A stretch of 64,000 nt of DNA. It comes from Diphasiastrum complanatum (Eukaryota; Streptophyta; Lycopodiopsida; Lycopodiales; Lycopodiaceae). Of this stretch, positions 48,933 through 62,307 are shown piece after piece. Below the pieces are notes generated by a model that saw only the letters and a list, made by a program, of their open reading frames with translations, was not told the DNA's origin and did not search any database. The stretch lies in NCBI GenBank assembly GCA_029204225.1, contig CM055110.1:18223501-18287500 (forward strand). Direction: 5' to 3'. Numbering within the stretch: position 1 is the stretch's first letter; every line of letters starts with the position of its first letter. Position numbers and translations under genes: made by a program.

Positions 48933-51900
48933 TTAGTGAGATACCTGTGGCTCTAAAAATTTATCAAACCAACAACTAGCTTCATGAAGCATCGATGAGC
49001 TTGGATAATGCCCCATGTTTGGCTCTGCAATAAACTGTCATAAAAAATGATGATCAATTTTCAAAGTCTGCCTATGAAACTCTATATAGAAAAACAAAAA
49101 CTACTAGTTTATACTGGAAAAACCAATGATGAAATACAAATCATATCTACATACAACCAACCAAAAATTGTTGAATTTGAGAATGTTCAATATGCTCACA
49201 ACTATCTCTATTCATATCTTGCAATAACCATGACTAGACTTTTATAATGCAAGGTTTTGATTTCCCAAGAAGTAAAAACTAGGATTCATCACCTTAAAGT
49301 TATGAGGAAATCCATAGTCAGCATAAATCTTTTTCGTTTTATCAATCGTGAATTCTAAACCATCAATTGGACATCGTGGGTCCTCTTTTCCTGCAATTTT
49401 TTATGGTCAAAGTTCAAAACAACCTTGTGGCACATGAAAAGGTAGTAAATGAAACATGATCTACAAGTAAAGGTAGAGTACCTCTATAAAAATAATAAAA
49501 AAGGTCAAGTACATAGAATGTCAAGTTTTAAACAATTTTAATACTATTAAGAAAAGATAAATGTAACTAACCATTAAGAATCAACAATGGTCGAGGAGCT
49601 ATGGCAGGAATTGTATGTTGAGAATCGAATTGGTCTATAAGACCAGGTGCTATTTTATCCAAAACCTGATTTCATCCATGTATCTCAACCCAATTAGGTC
49701 AGGTCTATATCTTTGGACCAACTTTTTATTTATTCATTGTTTCAAAATCACCCTCATAATTTCTACTAACTTATCAAGAAACAATTATGAACCACTCTCT
49801 TGTTGTTTAAAATTGAAAAAAATGAAGCAAGGTTTTCTCAAAGAAAATTCTACTTTTACTTTCCAACACATTTCACATTATTGTCAATAACTCTACTCAA
49901 CTCAGTTTTAAAGGAAATGCTTGAAGGTTCTAGATGAAAAGTACACCGTAAGGTTTAAGAATATTATGCAAGCAAGCCAAGATGGAAAATTTATCACTTG
50001 ATTATTAAAAATATTCATACTGAATAATATGAAAGTGAGACACATTAGAACGCCAATTTCCTAAATCCAAGGTGTGAAAGATTTCAAATCCTTAAGATCC
50101 AATCTACTTGAATGATCTTTGGTTAGAAAGAGAAATACACTACCAATCTCACCAATGTAGAAAAATCAGCATCTACACACAAATTGAGATGCAAACACCA
50201 ATAAAACTTGATCAAACTTGAATGAAATGATTATGTACTGTTGCTGTCCGTACAAAACAGCAAGCTACTGTATTTCACACGTGTGGATCCAAAAATAGCA
50301 AATATAGATCATTCTACACATAGAATTGCAAGCAATCACCAAGATAGTGCACCAATGGATAGTAGAACCCAAGAGAACCATGTATAAGCATGAAATGAGA
50401 TAGAGAAGAGAGAGAAGAGAGAAGATCACTCTCTCCACGAGTTACATCCTTTTATAGCAGGTCCAAACGTTATTTGGCCACTTGGCTTTCCCTCCAAAAT
50501 GCTAACCCTACTAATTTTGGGTCTAGATTCAATGTTCTCAACCAAATTTGAATCTACTCTAACTCGCATTCTAACTTTCCCACACTTTCAAAAAGTGTTT
50601 ATTCAAATGAAATTTAGACTAATGAACTTTGAAAATTCAACCTCTAAGTCTAAAACAAGTTTTGGCCTCAATATGCCAAATATGGAAATATAGCAAAATG
50701 TGATGAAACTAGTTGAATCTTTCACACAAGGTATAGAGCTAACTCACTGTAGAAACCACCTTAGAATCAATACTTTTTTTTCCAAAGTCTTTAGCAGCAA
50801 CTGCAAACATTAAAAAATTATACTTATATCCTTTACTGATTCCTTTGAACCTATTTAGTTCATGACTTTCTCTATTACTTAATGTCATTTTCAATAGACT
50901 AGATGAAAAAGAAAAACTTACTTTCAAACGCATGTGGAATACTTGCGACACGAGCATGCCATTTATCATTTTTTATGGCCCAACCAAAATTCTGTAGAAT
51001 ATTTTATGCAAATTGATAGAACAAAGTGAGATTTTTTTTAGAAAAACTGAAAACTCATTAAATAGTAAAGTATCTCAAAATTTTAATTGATTTTTATATA
51101 ACGTCTACGAAGTAGTACTTGAACTCCAATAATAGGAACCACAACTGCATATCTTGGGTCTAAAGTTGCGGCAAACCATGTATGCATTCCTGCAAAAGTA
51201 CACAAGAAGTCCTAGATGTTTACCTCAATTCAATTCTTTGTTAGAAAGATTAAAACATAGGGTAAAGGACACTTGACATCTACTAGTAGGGACAATATGA
51301 AAGAGCTTACTTCATCAAATGTGTTCTATTTTGCACACTTCACGTATGTACATAATTTATGTTCTAGACTTGTAATTTCATTCTAGTAGAAAGGTACAAA
51401 GTAGCCTAACACTTGAAACTTATCAATAAAGGATAATATGAAAGGTCTTACGTATTCCAATGTGTTATATGTTGTACACCTCACATAATTGGATAACATA
51501 TATTTTTCTAGCACAACTTCTAATATTCTAAATATGGATGCAATGAGGATGAATGGATTTGAGGTCAAGTCAACCATCATGGTAGCTAGTACAACCTAGC
51601 AAGTGGAAGCAAAGTTACACTCTATAGAAAACATATTTATAATATGTTGAATTGATACTAGATTGCCTATAATGCTCTATTAATCATGGTAGTATAGGCA
51701 TTTGTGCTATTAAGATTGGACGAAGATGAATTAAGTAGACAAAAAATTCTTGACGAGTGTATATTTTTTTGAATTTTATTGCTATCTTTTGTGGATTGAT
51801 GATTTATGCTAATAAAATGGCGTTAAGGTTATAAGTATGCTATGGTGCTAGAATCCCAAAACTTGGTCAACCACTTAGTCACTTCTTTTTGTTGTTGGTG

Positions 51901-54900
51901 CACACGTCTAGATATGATCTACACCATTCATTAGATCTATGGTTAGGATTGTTGGAGGGAGATGATGGTTCATGTGTGGTCTACATTCATTGAACCTAAG
52001 TGGCCTTTTTAGACTTGAACTACTATAAATAGGTGCTCATTTCATTTTTTAGCAAGCTCTAGAAAAGTACTCTTGAGGTAATAAAGGTAAAAGATGATTT
52101 GTACTTTGATCTCTTCCATATCTAAGTATCTAGCAAGCTAGTATTTAGATAACTTGAGATTTCTCCATAGATAGCTTAATCATGATTGTTGTTCTTCATA
52201 TTTGACCTAAATCATGATGCTCTTCACACATGGACCTTAGTTGATCTTGAATGTTACATGTGATTATTTTTTAAGCTTCAAGGCATAAACTTATGTGAAA
52301 TTTTAATTTTTCTTGGACTCTTCTATGGCTTTTATGAATGCTATTGCTATGTAAAAATTTATTAAGAGAAACTAATGTGGCTTGGCATGTGTAGGTACAT
52401 AAGAAGGTGTAAATGTATTTGTGATTGATTAAGATCACTAGTTGATTGCTTGATAAGATTTCCCTAATAGGGGGTGGGGGATCCCATATTTAAATATTTA
52501 TATGTGTCATTATGGGAACGTTTTCATGAGATGTTTATTCCATCTTTTAGCATATTCTATTGCAATATGCCAATTTCGTGTGCATGAAGTGTGTGTTGCT
52601 ATTTTGCATAGTAAAGTACATAAGATTGGATTCATTTACGAATTTGGTTCAAAATTTCCACATTGTCACAATGTTTGAAATCTAGCTTTCTAGTTTTGGA
52701 TGCACGTGATAAATCATATCCACAACCAATCTTTGGTAGATCTTTCACATGGTTTTAGAACATTGTTTAGGCTAATTTAGAATTTTTCTTCAAGTCGTGT
52801 CTATAGGTGCATGCAAGTACACAAGATTAGGATCCAAATGGAGGTCACTTTTGCGCATGTTGGGGTTTCATGCAAGTTTCACCAAGGGAAATATGTGTTA
52901 GAAAATTTTGGCCACCTTATTTTTTGATGGTTAATAGGCTTTTTGTATTGTTTTCTTTAATCATCCAAAGTGATTACTTTTTTTTTTTTCGTATCTTATT
53001 ATGTCTTGAAGTCTTGGGTACACTAGTTTCTCTTATTGTGTAAAAGTTCGAAAGACTATGTGAAGATTGCATTCATCTTATTCTAGATCTTGGTTGATCT
53101 CTAGTTTGCATCTTTGGGGATCTTCTTTGAAACACTTATCAAGAGCTTAGAGAGCACTAGTTCAAGAGATATCGCATTCTATCTAGGTTTGATCTATTAA
53201 GTTTCTACCATTATCTCTCATCAAGCTAGTATTGTCTTGCAGTAATAGGTTGACTTCTTCAAACTATTCTATCATTATCTCTTATCTCTACATTTCATGC
53301 AATTTTGCAAGTGTTCTTGCCTAACAATGTCTAGATTTGTTTGTGCTATCACTTGGGTCATAGATCAATCATATAGAATGGTTAAGAAGGATTTTATTTC
53401 ACACTTACCTCCAAGTGATATACCCAAGATGCCAATACGTTTTGAATCAATGTCGTCTCTACTTGTCAGATAATCCATCAGCTTCACTAGATCCCATGCC
53501 TGTCCATGTACCCCACAAAATAAATCTTTATTCATTCCACCTTTAATTACTTTTTAGGTTTTGTATCATGGTTTTGGTGCCTTTAAAACCAAACCATGTC
53601 TTTTGTGTCAATGGTTGAAGTGAAACAAATGACTATATGAAGGAATATAAAGTCACTCAAAGAAATAACTAATTACATGATTTTATAGATAAAGACTTTG
53701 TTTTAGAAATGCTTTTCAAACAAGTTAATTGTGTCCAATTTTTTTTTTTCCATAATAGACACATGTTATGAGATACAGTACTGCAAATTGTCTTTATAAG
53801 TTATGATGTCACACAGAATTCACAATCAAGCAAACTAGTTAAAATTCTTGCAAAGTCTTCGAATGATAGCTTACTCATTATAGAAATTCAAACTACAAGC
53901 AATGATTGATGTGATGTTAAGCTTGTAAAATTTCCAACTTTAATCTAAAAATGCGTATGGAAGACTATCTAGTTACTCATATTGGAATCCTATACATGAA
54001 CTCATGACAAGAAGACATAAAAGAATCACCAAATATGTAATATTTTCATCCCTTTTTCTTTTAGATTTCAAGTTTTTTTTAAAAGCATGCAAAGAGAACA
54101 CATTCTTGGAAAGTCTCATTGTAGAATAAATTAAAGACCACCTTTATAAAAATGTCAAACATGAGTTCTATCATAGCATTACCGTGTCAAAGATGAAAGG
54201 CATTTCTTTGGAGTTTTTCCATGCAGAAACCAAAGCCTGTGTCAAAAAGTTACAATCAAGGTCAAAGTCACTATTTTTGTTAAACTCTGAAAACAAGAGA
54301 ATCATTTGATGCGTATAGAGGAAAACTTTCAATTTTGAATGTAGTGAAAGTTTGCTCACATCCGAATAGGCAGTTTTTGAAGCTGCACGTTGTCCATGAT
54401 GTCGTGAATCAACGCCTATAGCTACATATCCACGTGTTGCATAATTCTAGACATGGGAAAAACACAATTGCAAAGGTATAAATGTAAATAAAGTTCGTTA
54501 TTTAGGGCATCATAATTTGTTATCTCAAAAATAGAAGTGTGATATTGCCAATACCTTTAATAACGCACGCAAACATTCTTTGCTCTTATATGAACTATGA
54601 AGAATCACAATTGCAGGATCATGCCAATGTTGATCTTGTTTTTCTTCCCTTACTGCATAATTTCTCTTTATTATCAAAATTGGAACTTGTCCTTGCTCAC
54701 CTGCCTATAATATATTCTACACATTAGCATAAAGTCTACAATGAAAAAACATATCAAATAGAGCATGACATACTTGAAAGTCACTATTGTTATCCTTTAC
54801 TAGTTAGTTGCACACCTCAATTTGCAAAATGAGGTTTTCCTCTATAAATTGTGGAGTCGTCGATGAAAAAAACATTTGATTTGTATATTCATGAGCTGCC

Positions 54901-57025
54901 TGAAATATCAACCAAAAAAATACTTCTAAAATCATCTTTCATGTTCTTTGTAAGAATTTCATGGCATCAAAAAAGATTTGCAACCTTAATTTGTACCTTG
55001 TTATGAGAAATTACAAATATGCTATCTTACAAAAGAGATCCACTATACAACAAAAATAGACTAATATGTGTAATTCTCATGATCATTAGATTTCATGGCA
55101 TAACAAGATATCTTACTGAATGTAGATCACTGGGAGATGGTAGTTGAAACACTTCACCTTCCACATGAACACCAGGCCATAGAGTGATTGGCACTGTGGA
55201 AAAGCAAGCAAATTCCATTAGTAGCAAATATCCACATTTAGCACTTAGTTGTACACAAGGAAATAATATTTTAGCTAAATGGACTAATCATGAAAAATGC
55301 TTTTAATTTTTTCATTATTAAAAGGCAAAAGTCGCATTTTACATGTCTCTAGGTTAGCAATCAAAGCACTCATATTACCTATAGATATTTGATGACAATG
55401 CCAACTAGTTTATTTGGTAGGGGGTTAACTCTTGTAAAATTTCCCATGATAGCTATGTGAGGAGGCAATTAACAAATCCATACTACATACCTATGTTCTT
55501 TTATTCAAGGTATTGAAGTTCTTTAATTCAAGATATTGAAGCTTACTGAAAGTGAAATCCTATGTCCAACTAGTGCAATGTTTAACAAAATAACTAGAGT
55601 CCATGGATTATTCGTACCTAAAATAAAAAAACAAAGGAACATGGTTGCAAATACGATACCCACATGAAAATACCATTGTATATGTGAGCTGAAATAACAT
55701 ATGAAATCAGAATGTTGTAGAATGTTGTGGTACATCACAAACCTAAATATGATTACATTCACACGTGAACATGTGACGAAAAGAGAGAAGGGTAGAGTGG
55801 GATCTTATTTTAAAAGCACTTGGGCTTTTGGCCCTGGCGTGCTCACTGCCACACTTTCTTTTTCTTTTTTAAGAATTTTGACTACCGGAGTGCCACGTCA
55901 TTGGGCAGCCAAAAAGATAATCCCATAAGCAAACCCTTGCTCTATCCAATGGCTTATATAACTACAACTTGGAGAACTACTTCATGTGCATGTCGATGCC
56001 TGTGCCCGAGAGAGTGTCGTTGGTGCCTGCAAAAGAAATGGCATCAATGCGTGTGCCGATAAGTGGCGCCCCGATGCCAAGCTGGTGCCCGCGGGAAAGT
56101 GGCGCCAATGCTCTCAAAAATGTCATGTGTCTGCCAGATTGACGTTGGTGCCCATAGGAAATTGGTGCTACCTCTCCTTGGTGCCCGCAAAAAATGGTGT
56201 TGTTGCCCACGAAAGAGATTTTCTCGAGCACCTATCTAATCGGGCAAGGCCCAGGCAGGGGCACCACATGGCACATTTCCGAGTGAGCCAAGGCCAAACT
56301 ACTCAGATGAACAAGTTAGTGCCTTAAAGCCTTAAGGGGGGTAGGGTGGGGTGAATGGTAGCACTTGCATAGGAGAGAAGAAAAGGGAAGGTAACGTACT
56401 ATGGAATGGGCCGGGCACATGCCATTCTGCCCGGTAAAGCTTTCCAGAATTTTTCAAGGCGAGGCCAGGGCATAGGCCATTCTGCCCGGGAAAGCTGAAC
56501 CGGGCAGAATGGCCTGTGCCCGGCCCATTCCATTGCGTAATGGATTCTTTGACTTTTCTACATGCCATTAATAAACCATAATCTGCAGTCTGACTTTTTT
56601 TGGACCATTTAGCAACTGCCACGTGGCAGACTGGTGCAGATTGACGCACGCGGACTGACTCGTTTTTCTTTTCCAATTTTTTTTTTTTTAAAACCCAATG
56701 ACGTTTTCTGCTTTTTAAAAAGCCAAAAAAAGGGGCATAATCTTCACAAAGAATCCATTACATTAAGTATAAAAAAGGGAAGGCAAGAGTAGAAGATGAT
56801 GATCTCACCTGATAATTTTTCATGCCTCGAACTCAACAGTTCCATGAGCTCCTTCCGGATGGTCTCACCCTCTAGTGCCCATTCATACCTTCTCCTTTCT
56901 TGCAATACTGATCCGCCATTCCAGGCACACCTACGAGATCCTTCATCCTCCTCGTCGACACTTGTAGGGACCAATCCAAACTTGATCGTCTGAGAAGCAA
57001 TGAGTCTTTGGCTGTCCAGCCTCAT
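48933..57025 (-). CDS. Alpha/beta-hydrolase superfamily protein, 13 exons, 415 residues
   Basis: Exons (high to low): 57025-56809, 55193-55117, 54899-54816, 54704-54555, 54446-54360, 54236-54183, 53499-53409, 51189-51119, 50991-50922, 50800-50748, 49665-49572, 49390-49293, 49034-48933. All joints have GT-AG ends and keep one frame of 1248 nt ending in TAA. The fold is readable: strand and oxyanion region AIVILHSSYKSKE (about 157-169), GYVAIGVDSRHHGQRA, nucleophile elbow GISLGG with Ser251, WFAATLDPRYAVVVPIIGVQ, acid in NGKEDPRCP (Asp353), base in PNMGH (His391). It belongs to the plant serine hydrolase group with the DSR-x-HG signature; substrate unknown, no signal peptide seen. The start is uncertain: the frame continues upstream of ATG 57025 to a possible acceptor CTGCAG at about 57056-57061, so a further exon may exist. 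Intron 10 carries a solo LTR and intron 1 a foldback. Confidence 0.93.
50073..50726 (-). repeat. Solo LTR in intron 10 of the hydrolase gene
   Basis: Ends TGTGAAAGATT and AATCTTTCACA are 11-bp inverted repeats at 50073 and 50726. Target copies CAAGG lie at 50068-50072 and 50727-50731. A TATA box CTATAAAAGG is on the - strand near 50449-50458, so the LTR is in the gene's own orientation. It contains CACACGTGTG at 50276. Its right target copy is 16 bp from the exon 10 splice donor. Confidence 0.93.
51190..53408. other. Long intron 7 of the hydrolase gene with LTR-like insertion
   Basis: A TATA box TATAAATAGG at 52024-52033 on the + strand is followed by leader-like sequence, which suggests an LTR fragment in opposite orientation to the gene. 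I could not fix its ends. No coding frame is seen. Confidence 0.4.
55986..56250 (+). repeat. GC-rich degenerate repeats in intron 1
   Basis: Variants of GTGCCCGCGGGAAAGTGG, such as GGTGCCTGCAAAAGAAATGG and GGTGCCCGCAAAAAATGG, recur every 30-45 bases. It stands out in GC content from the rest of the gene. Confidence 0.6.
56401..56533. repeat. Foldback: 34-bp inverted arms in intron 1
   Basis: Arm 56401-56434 starts ATGGAATGGGCCGGGCAC; arm 56500-56533 is its reverse complement with one mismatch. A further copy of GGCCATTCTGCCCGGGAAAG lies inside at 56475-56494. Likely a small foldback or MITE-like sequence; its transcript would form a hairpin. Confidence 0.9.
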
Positions 57026-57420
57026 GAATTCCTCTGGTGACTGCGCAGCTGTTGTCTGCAGCGATCATGAGTTGTTTGGGATTGCGTTAGCTCTCATAAC
57101 ATAACAATAATTTTGTGAAAAACCAGGAAGTTCAAATCAGTTGGAAACAATTATAACAACACGTTAGTTTCTAGCCAACTTCATGTAACTCTAAGATTTC
57201 ATGGCTTTCCTCTGAGAAAAAAAATGGACGGTAGCTTAAATTTGAATGATCGATTCGTGTTCCTTGAAAGAATACGAATCGCCTAGAAGATGATGATGAA
57301 CAAGTCTAACCATAGTTGGAGCAATAAAAAAGTTGCACAGGCTGCTATTGTGCCCTTTACGGATCTATAACCCCCTTTTACATATATAACAGAAGAACTA
57401 TATTCAGATTGGACGCTGCT

Positions 57421-57484
57421 GCAAGAGCTAGAACGTGTGGCCAAGAAAAAACGCAAGAGCTAGAACGTGTGGCCAAGAAAAAAC
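57421..57484. repeat. 32-bp exact tandem duplication
   Basis: GCAAGAGCTAGAACGTGTGG starts both units, at 57421 and 57453; the two 32-bp units are identical by eye. Confidence 0.95.
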
Positions 57485-57657
57485 CAATCAATCCCAGAGA
57501 TGTCGTGAGGAGCACATTGCTAGCCTCTAATAAGCAAAGGCTGGAGCTTGGAATCTTAGTTTAAAGTAGCATATTCACGAATCTGCTGAAAATTTTCTGG
57601 ACGCCGATCGAAGAAGACGGACTAATTGTTTGTTTAAGGCTGGAGTGCAGTCCACAT

Positions 57658-57900
57658 CATTGCACTGTACGAGCGGCTGGCCGCTGCCCAGCAATTGCTT
57701 TCTCTTTGTGGCAGAAATATCAAGGCAAACAGGCTCAGCCCAGCTGGTTTGATTGTTGTGCAAGAGGAGCGGCCAATTCAGCTGTGTCAATGACTCAACA
57801 TTCCACTGTAGGAGCAGTTTGCGGCTGCCCACCAGCAGTTGCTCTCTCTTGGTAGCAAAAATTCTAAGGCGAACCGGCTCAGCCCACCTGGTTTGATCGA
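57658..57900. repeat. Diverged duplication of about 100 bp
   Basis: Units 57658-57757 and 57799-57900 share CATT-CACTGTA-GAGC and GGCTCAGCCCA-CTGGTTTGAT blocks in order, separated by 41 bp. Confidence 0.85.
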
Positions 57901-58264
57901 GGAGCTGCCAAGTGCCAAGTCGAGTCATTGAAGCAGCTGATTTGGCAGCCTTTTTTTAGGAGTAGTGGTAGGTCCGGCTACAACTTCTCCAAAGGGGGTA
58001 AATTAAATTTGCAACCACTCATGCAAAATTAAGATAGATCATCCAAGACACACTAATGGATCAACCCAAAAAAGCTAAAAAGAGGTGATACAAGAGAAGC
58101 TTTATCAGAGGAAGCTTTATCACGGGAAGCGCATTCATGTGTTAAAAAACAAACAAGGTGATCGAAATATCACAAAAATCCTTACCGTGTGCATGTTGTT
58201 CAAATCATTAAAAAAATACAAAGAACAAAGGTTGCATACTATTTTTTAGATTAAGAAATAATAA

Positions 58265-58510
58265 AAAAATCAGTTTAGTGCTTAAACTCACATGAAGGTG
58301 ACACCTTATATTTTAGCAATTCATTACAATAGTTTTCCGTTATAATTGGGACAAAGCTAAAAAAAACAAACATTGTGTTTTTTTATTTCAATAAAGACCA
58401 CTTTAATGCTTAAACTTAACTAGGAGCAACACCTGAATCTTTAACAAACCATGACAAATAGCTTGTCAGTATCGAAGCAAAGCTAAAAAATAAGTGGTCA
58501 TAAAGCTTTT
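58265..58510. repeat. Imperfect tandem duplication of about 120 bp
   Basis: Two units share TTAGTGCTTAAACT/TTAATGCTTAAACTTA, ACACCT-TAT/ACACCTGAATCTTTA, and AAAGCTAAAAAA in the same order. The cause is unclear. Confidence 0.6.
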
Positions 58511-59699
58511 TTAAGAGAACAAATAGACACATCTACCAAGTTGGAAAGAATTATATGTCATATCATATAAATTGCCTCCATAGGTGGCATGCATTTAGAA
58601 ATTTGAAATTATGAAGACTAATTTTTAGTATCAAAATGCTACATGACGCGTGGAAAACATATTTAATCCTCAAACTCACACTTGCATAGAGAGAACTTCA
58701 TACATGCAATGCTAAGCTTAAGCTTGTTTAAAGAGAGCAATGATTTCATGCATGCAACGTGTCAATGCTTGGAATATTTCATGAGAGGAAAGACGTCTTC
58801 TATATCTACCCTTCAACTTACGAAAATTCAACCTAGAAAGTTGAATGAAAAGGTCAAACTTATGTTAAAAGCAAAGTTATTTTACTTGTCTTTTTTGGTG
58901 AAACATTTTTTGAAGGTTTAAAACTCTTGGCCCGTCTTAGGATGATTGACATGAAAGTGAAAATTAGAAACCTTTATTTTGAGTACCGTATTTCTACTAT
59001 GAGTTGAGCAATGCCATGTTTTAGTGTTGTCCTTGCTGCCACACAATGTGTGAGTGGTGATTTGATATCTACATGCCCACAACTTTCTCTGGGAGACAAG
59101 ACACAAATCTTGCTAGACGATACATAAACTCACAATTGTTGTTTTGTGTCCAATCATGGGTCATGGTTAACCTTTCTATAAACTCCATATGCTACTTCTT
59201 CTCAATAAGAGAAGCCAAGTTTAATAAAGTCTCTTGAGAATCCTTTTTTTTTTTTTGGCTCAATGTTAAGATTGATAAAACATGGTCAATCTAGCTTCTA
59301 TTTTCAACATTTGCATTAAAGACCAGCTAGCTTATTGCTTTGAATGATAAGAATCTAGTGAGATTTGGAGAATTTTATTACTATTCGATCTATTTTCAAA
59401 AAGTTGGTAAAGTCGAAGAAAATATAGATTGTAGATTAAGCAAGTGACTAGGGCAAAGGCGACTCTTATGGCAGGTGGAACTCTCAAGACTTCCTTGGGT
59501 GCTATACAAGGAATAAATAAGCGAGCATAAAATACAACAAGTCAAGTAGAAAAGATTTCAATGTTGTGGACAACCTTTTTAACTTGAAAAAATAGAACGA
59601 TATTGGTACTATTGGAGACTTATGAGAGGATTTTAGTTATTTAATAGTTTGATCCTTGTCCAATTCTAGCAATACTGCCATTAATTGTACATTACTCTC

Positions 59700-60110
59700 G
59701 CAATACCTAGTTGCTTATAGGAATAATAATCCATACTATTCTTGGTGTAATGATCAAGCTAATTTTTCCAATGAAATTTTTGGTGCTATCAAAACAACAA
59801 TGGTGGAGGCAATTTAGAATGATTTGGAGCACAAGCTTTACATTAGTTATGGGCTCGTAGAACTACCTATAAGACTAGTATTGGTCAAACTCCATTTTAA
59901 CTCGAGTAAGGCCAAAAGAGAATGAAGCCAATGAAGTTTGTCATTCTTGGTCTAAGAGTTGTAGTCCAGCACGTGCTAGTTTAGACGAATGACCTTCAAC
60001 AAAAAAAAGTGGTTGGAAAATATGACGAGACTACAAGAAACTAGGATTTTATCCATTTAGCCTCTCCACATTGGAACAACAAAAAACATGACAAAAGGCT
60101 TGAAAAGTTC
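59700..60110 (+). pseudogene. Ty3/gypsy integrase relic
   Basis: Readable across frames: NNPYYSWCNDQANFSNEIFG (the block normally P-Y-Y-P-x-G-N-G-Q-A-E-x-x-N), then WARRTTYKTSIGQTPF, and MKPMKFVILGLRVVVQH. This is the end of the integrase core and the start of its C-terminal part. The catalytic Glu position is not conserved. Stops and frameshifts are frequent. It is unrelated in sequence to the integrase at 23745-24850. Confidence 0.7.
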
Positions 60111-62307
60111 ACAATTTGGAATTCAAGTATATGAAAGCAAGATAATTATGCCTGGTTTATATGCAGTAGTCTAAAAAGACAAGGAAAAATACTAAGACTT
60201 TAAAGTAGAAGCTTAATGTTTTTTCATATTTTCCATCCCAATGTCATTCTTGTCAAAGAGTCGACCTTGAGTCACGTCGGATCGGTTCTAATTTTTTTGC
60301 CACCCTGGACCGCGGATCGGATTGGGTCCGATAAATCCGACCCTGTGTATAATTTTTCGATACTGTTAACTAGAAAATCTGATCCACTTACCGTTAAATA
60401 ACGACGGCCTTCTGTGGAACTATAGGTAGATTTTCTTAGGGCTTTAATGCACTGTTCATTTGACAGGCATCTTATGTAACAATGTATAGGTAATATTCTA
60501 CAACAATGTTTAGTGACTATGTAGGCTTATGTAGAATTAGTTGTAGCTACTATTATCTAGCTATCAACGATTTCAGCTGAAGGTTGAGTGCCCTACTATT
60601 CCATGGCCAACTTCAAGTTTCTGTACTCACATTTCTGATTTTATCTGAGTGCATTTTTGTGTTTACATTTTTGTTTCCATTGCGCATTGCAGTATTTGTT
60701 TCATCTTGAACTCATAGCTAGTAACTAACGCACTACCAATCTATCTCCATCTACTCACCTCTTCCGCTACTCACCACATTTCCATCAAAATCCTACATTT
60801 TTGTGTGCATTTCTACCCAAAAAGGTAGTGTCCTTGACAGTCCATGTTGTACCACCAAACCATGCTTTTAGCCAAAAGGTTATCCAAATTTCATTGGTGA
60901 TTTGGAGAAGTTTTGGTGAAATACTAGTATTCATTTTTTGTTGTCTTCTACATGTGTGTAGAGATTTTGTTGTAAGCTTGATGTATGTGCACTTTGTGAA
61001 TGGACTAAATATATCTATGTTGTTGTATGGTTTGCTTACGAAGGCTGATATTTATATTTGAGCAGCTTCAAGTTCTATTTGATTCTATATGCATTTGGTT
61101 AGTGTTTTAATTAAATAACTAAGCTAGTGAGTGACTTGTCCAGCATTGGTTGCTGGTGCAATCATTCTTGGCCTAGATCTAACATATTGGATTATCTTTG
61201 AATCCAGAATTTTCACACTTTTGTATTCAAATAGTAGACCATAGTTGTTACATAGTAGTGATGGAGATAAGGACCATTTACAAGAGTCCCATAGTCTATT
61301 CCATCTAGGTGTTTCAGGTTGCATATTTGAACTGTTTGTCTCACAGTTCGGCTTTTTCGCCACATACTTAGAAGGCTGACACTTCGGGTTAGGCCGACGC
61401 TTCAGAGTATCCATATGCAAGCCAAGGTGAGGACGAATTATTGGGCATGAACGAGCTATCGGACCTCAACTACTCGGACATGAAGTTTTTAAACTATCAC
61501 GATCCACTACCGCCATGCAACGTTAACAGAAACATAGTTAAACGGATGCTTAACTTAAACTTAGCTAATCAATCTTGTAATTTAATCTAGCATAATATAT
61601 GTATTGGATCAAAGTCATTTACATAGATATACACAAAGAGAATCTTGAACGCAACACTAAGTGAGGTGCGTATCAAGGAAGCAAGATAGATCTAGTAGTA
61701 GCTACTTCCTTTCGTGAGAAGAGAACACCTCTATTACGTCGATGCACTGATCTAGGAAATAGACAGTGCTCAAGAAAGAAACTCTGTTGTAAACTTGATT
61801 ATGATAATATAGACGAGTATATCCTTTTCTGCTCAATGCGCAATTTGTGAATGTTGTGATGGTTGTTCAATTTTAATAGTAAATATATTTTCGATGTCAT
61901 TAGACGTTATCTGCTGTTCATAAATTCATTGTCCGATTAGCAATAGTTATCTGCTGCTCAGAGGATGATTGATCTCGGCTTGAGGTAGTAGCCTTATCTG
62001 ACAGATCGGCTCCATCTGAGCTTAGTCGGAATCCTCGTAGGCAAAGGCATTCCAACAAAAGAGATTTTTTTCTCTTTTCCATTTCCATCAAAATTGGTCA
62101 TTTCTCTTAAGAGTTCAATCTTGTGTAGAAAATGAATATAGTTTGAAACCCTCAATAGAATACATGCATTATGGAATATGTCAAAGTTATCAAAAAAAAT
62201 TCTTCCTATTTTTGCATATCAAGGTGTAAAGTTGTCTCGTGCTCACATTTTTAAGTCTTGGGTCAAAAAAATTTGATCCTCAATTTTTTCGATCCTTTGT
62301 TAAAACT
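60111..62307. other. No gene seen; possible LTR of the copia relic on the right
   Basis: An 86-codon frame at 60801-61061 has no motif. The part 61440-62060 ends CATTCCAACA, which on the - strand reads TGTTGGAATG and could be the start of the 3' LTR of the element at 62308-64000; the other end and target copies were not found. Confidence 0.35.

Larger units (their letters stand above)
57026..59699. other. Upstream region of the hydrolase gene and gene-free sequence
   Basis: A TATATATG on the - strand near 57381-57388 could be a core promoter about 355 bp before the ATG. Three tandem duplications are listed separately. Otherwise AT-rich with no supportable gene. Confidence 0.45.

Noticed and set aside
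56332-56676. 114-codon - strand frame in hydrolase intron 1
   Set aside because: It is read through the foldback and GC-rich repeats and has no motif.
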